Assembly: GCA_035772405.1 (NCBI GenBank)
Contig: JAYKKM010000043.1
Span: 3,113,501-3,177,500, forward strand
Length of the DNA stretch: 64,000 bases
From: Chrysogorgia sp. JL179-B06
Taxonomy: Eukaryota > Cnidaria > Anthozoa > Scleralcyonacea > Chrysogorgiidae
Direction: 5' to 3'
Part shown: positions 60,997-64,000 of the stretch, in pieces
Numbering within the stretch: the first letter of the stretch is position 1
Layout of the letters: every line of letters begins with the position of its first letter
Position numbers and translations under genes: made by a program
Notes under the pieces: model-generated
Seen by the model: only the letters and a program-made list of their open reading frames with translations
Told to the model about the DNA's origin: nothing
The model's database searches: none

Positions 60997-61083
<87 letters not shown>
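60990..61083. repeat. (AT)n microsatellite
   Basis: AT run with slips near 61008 and 61078. Confidence 0.93.
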
Positions 61084-61084
<1 letters not shown>

Positions 61085-61775
61085 GAGAGGATTTAATAAG
61101 TCAAATACATATATGGAAAAAAGTGACTGCTGTTCATGTTTCTGACCAAGCGTAACGAAGTGACGTCAGATGCTCAACGCGAAGACTCCACATGGCTAAT
61201 TCTTCAAGTAAATCAAGGTCGTATTTTCAAATTCGTCATCTGAAAGGCTGGACATTTCATCTACTTCTCGAAGAAAACAAGAAAACAAGTAACCTCGACT
61301 GAAATTCAGGCGTAGCATTGAGAATCTGACGTCACAAACAATATTACCTTTTGAAATTGCGGGCTCACTTGGAACACGTTCTTAGTAATGGTGGCCTAAA
61401 TAGTAGTGATATCAGAGCTCAAAATACTTACTTCAAAATACCATTTTTTAGTTATTTTTTTTACATCGATGATCACTTTCGACCCTGAAATACTATTCTA
61501 TGCTAAAGAAAATCTAAAAGACGGGGGTGAATTTTCATCGCAGTGCCACTTTAATAGAGCCACCAGACCTGGAGAAATGGGGAACAAAATGATGACGTCA
61601 TCGCAGACATCGCTACAACTTGGCGAAATGGCTTGAAAACCAGGCAGAATACCTTGGTTACCAGCAGAAGTGCTCCACGTAATTTAATAGTCGTTTCTTC
61701 TGGTAGTGCTAACCCTAAAACTAAATCACGAACTTTATAATCCCAACATGCCCGAAAACATAACCCAAAGTATTA
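61084..61775. other. No gene recognised
   Basis: Contains several GACGTC words (TGACGTCA near 61161 and 61593) and a 76-codon frame at 61406-61636 without motifs. Confidence 0.4.
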
Positions 61776-63330
61776 TGTGGACCCAACTGGTGCAGTATTT
61801 TTAGATTTGGCCAAGGCATTTGATACTGTCCGATCATAACTTGCTTTTGCTAAAACTGTCTGCTCTTGGGTTAAACGATGCGACTGTGGAATGGTTTACA
61901 TCATATCTCTCAGAGCGAAGCCAGGTGACAATGATTGATTATCATAAATCTTCATCCATGCCAGTCCCTGTTTGGGATCCTCAAGGAAGCATATTGGGCC
62001 CCCTTTTATTCATAGTTTTTGTGAATGATTTACCCAGTTGCATACGTTCTTGCGATATTACACTCTACGCCAGGGCCTTTTTTAAGGATTTTCCCGTGGG
62101 GGGGCATTTTCCTAAAAGGGACCTTCGTAGCCAAAACATATGTTTACTGTTTCTGAGGTAGGCTTTTTCGTTTATTTATATATATATATATATATTTGTC
62201 TGCCATTTTATTTAAACATTTTTTTTCTACAGTTCATGATCAGTGGCGGATCCAGGGTTGTTCGAAAGGGGTAACGGTAATCTACTGGGGGGTCTGGGGG
62301 CATGCCCCCTCAGGAACATTTTTAATTTTGCAAAGCCCAGAAGTGCTTTCACGGCGATTTCTGATAATAATTTTTGCGAAATTAAGGCACCACGCCGTTG
62401 CTAAAAATGCACGATTACAAAGGGCATCAAGATTATGAAACACTTTAATATATAAACTCAGAAGTAGTACGGGACCAATATATACACTTTAGCCTTTAGG
62501 CAACTCCATAAGCTACCAAAACATTGTGCTTATAATCGGTCATATAATATTGCGTTTATCATATCCATTTGTTCAATTTTTATTCCTTGCTTATTGGTTG
62601 ATTAAATTTAAGAAAAAGGGACTTTTCCTGGGGGGGCAAAAAGTGATTAGTGGGGGGGCACAAGGGGGGACTGGGGGGGCATTTGCCCCCCCAGCTTAAT
62701 AGTTAAAAAAGGCCCTGCTCTACGCTGACGACACCGTCCTGTATTATTCATCATCATCCATAGTAGATCTTGAAGAAAAGATCAATGGTGACTTGAAACA
62801 TATTGCTGACTGGTTCAACAAAAATCTTTTAACCTTGAATGATGACAAAACTGAATTTATCTTGATTGGTAGCCCTTACAAACTGAAAAAGTGTTCTGAT
62901 ATGTTTCTATTGTCTTAAACGATAAATGCGTTAACTTAATGGACTCAATTAAATACCTTGGTGTTACAATTAATAGGAATCTCACTTGGAGTGATCATAT
63001 CGAAGAAATTAAAGCCAACAAACGTATTGGGTTTTTGAGGCGCGTTGGTCATTTGGTCCCATTAAGCACAAGATTAACACTTTATAACTCGTTAATTTTG
63101 GCAGTTCTGGATTATGCTGACAATCATATGGGGTGATAAAGAAAAAAAACCTGAATGGAAGATATAGCTACAGCTCCTCCAACATAAATCTGCGAAAGTT
63201 ATTCTACGTCGGCCCATCCACTCTTTGGCTTCAGATGCCCTTTGTGAACTTAAATGGAAACCTCTCTTATACTACGAAGACAGTTTCATCGTTGTGTGTT
63301 TTTTTACAAATGTACAAATAATTTAATTAA
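61776..63330 (+). pseudogene. CR1-type LINE reverse transcriptase, interrupted by a MITE
   Basis: The RT reads GAVFLDLAKAFDTV, DHNLLLLKLSALGLNDATVE, PQGSILGPLLFIVFVNDLPS and ITLYA, where the MITE at 62071-62717 intervenes, then DDTVLYYSS. These are RT motifs A, B and C in order; joined across the insertion the catalytic box is the usual Y-A-D-D. The thumb follows with SIKYLGVTINRNLTWSDHIE and YNSLILAVLDYA, and the C-terminus with LQHKSAKVILRRP. There is a frameshift near 61840, a stop near 62917 and another shift near 63135. The protein would copy LINE RNA at a nicked target; this copy is dead and lacks the 5' endonuclease half. Confidence 0.85.
62071..62717. mobile_element. 647-bp hAT-type MITE in the LINE
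   Basis: Ends CAGGGCCTTTTTTAA and TTAAAAAAGGCCCTG, flanked by perfect 8-bp copies of CTCTACGC (62063-62070 and 62718-62725). Such ends and an 8-bp target are typical of hAT. The interior has several runs of seven G or C, partly mirrored near the two ends, and an AT run at 62178-62196. No coding. Confidence 0.93.
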
Positions 63331-64000
63331 TGATAATCGTAATGTCACTGTAAATACCAAAATACATAACTGCAATACAATACACGTCAGTGTAATGATT
63401 TCCACTTACCACTAGTACCTAGAACTAAATGCCGGGGAAAGCAACGAATTGCCTTTCAAGGACAGGGCCGGCGAGAGGGGGCAGGTAAGGGGCCGGGCTA
63501 TGCTACCTGTCGCCATGTTTTTTGAGAAAATGTTTTCGGAGAAAAGGAGTTTAGAGATTTATTTAAAAGAAATTGAATAATTTGCAAGAAAATATATCTA
63601 AATGCCGTTCTTGTTCTATAAACTATATTTTTAAAGAGCATTTTCACGTGTTCAGGACGGCGTGCCTATAGGGCCTATAGATGACAAGCAACATATATAA
63701 CTCATAAAAACGTACGGAAAACGTCATATCCAAATCTTGGAATAGGTGTTTTTTTCGTCGTTAGTTTCCATTTAGTACTGTGTCCCGCTGTCCCTATGAT
63801 ACATTTCGGTCAAGGGTTACTTGAAGTACCTTTAGGAAATGCGGACTCTCTGGAAACGAGATCCTTCCCACAAAAATTTGACTGGTGGAAACATTTATCT
63901 GTACAATGGGAATTTTAACCGCCAATTTGCGCGGATAAACCTTGCATGACCCGACCCGCGCGGGAAAACAATAGGATGGAAGGAGATTTTGAAGGTTGAG
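63331..64000. other. No gene seen
   Basis: 63463-63500 is purine-rich with GAGAGGGGGCAGG; otherwise nothing was recognised. Confidence 0.4.

Overview
The window looks like repeat-rich nuclear DNA from an animal, most likely a cnidarian (stony coral or sea anemone type). That placement is an inference from the mix of mobile elements: Penelope-like elements with a GIY-YIG domain, BEL/Pao, THAP and SWIM-YqaJ DNA transposons, PIF/Harbinger, hAT, CR1-type LINEs and many small inverted-repeat elements. No bacterial operon, rRNA gene, intact tRNA gene or CRISPR array was seen. Almost everything recognisable is mobile DNA. The one gene that looks like a host gene is an SK-type (calcium-activated) potassium channel-like gene on the minus strand at 25243-26573.

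Layout. 1-5239: a DNA transposon with arms of about 1.45 kb in inverted orientation; it carries a broken THAP/DDE-type gene facing right and a broken SWIM-YqaJ nuclease gene facing left, and a 582-bp MITE sits in one arm. 5260-15086: a hairpin element, AT microsatellites and four Penelope-like copies in order minus, plus, minus, plus; the second pair is the mirror image of the first, giving a palindrome of about 9.2 kb centred near 10500. 15149-22217: a young BEL/Pao retrotransposon on the minus strand with two 271-bp LTRs. 22218-32700: low-density DNA with the channel gene, a Penelope remnant at 29.2 kb, a minisatellite palindrome at 30.4-30.8 kb and a MITE at 31.4-31.9 kb. 32700-36060: hAT transposase remains between inverted repeats. 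36223-38347: a MITE with telomere-like repeats, a satellite of about 100-bp units, and a TTAA-flanked MITE. 38348-50400: decayed Penelope, LINE and Ty3/gypsy fragments, microsatellites, a 0.75-kb tandem duplication and an hAT-type MITE. 50825-54624: a complete-ended but coding-decayed PIF/Harbinger element with both of its genes. 54639-64000: several inverted-repeat elements, a Penelope tail, and a CR1-type LINE whose reverse transcriptase catalytic motif is split by a 647-bp hAT-type MITE.

How it fits together. The long retroelement copies (Penelope copies 1-4 and BEL) are nearly identical between copies or LTRs, yet their reading frames are broken mainly by single-base length changes, most of them in homopolymers. 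This pattern suggests either very recent insertions with uncorrected long-read errors, or very recent decay. The other fragments (38.3, 46, 47.5, 48.8, 51, 60.5 and 61.8 kb) carry many substitutions and deletions and are old. All functional statements are from reading the sequence; no database search was run.
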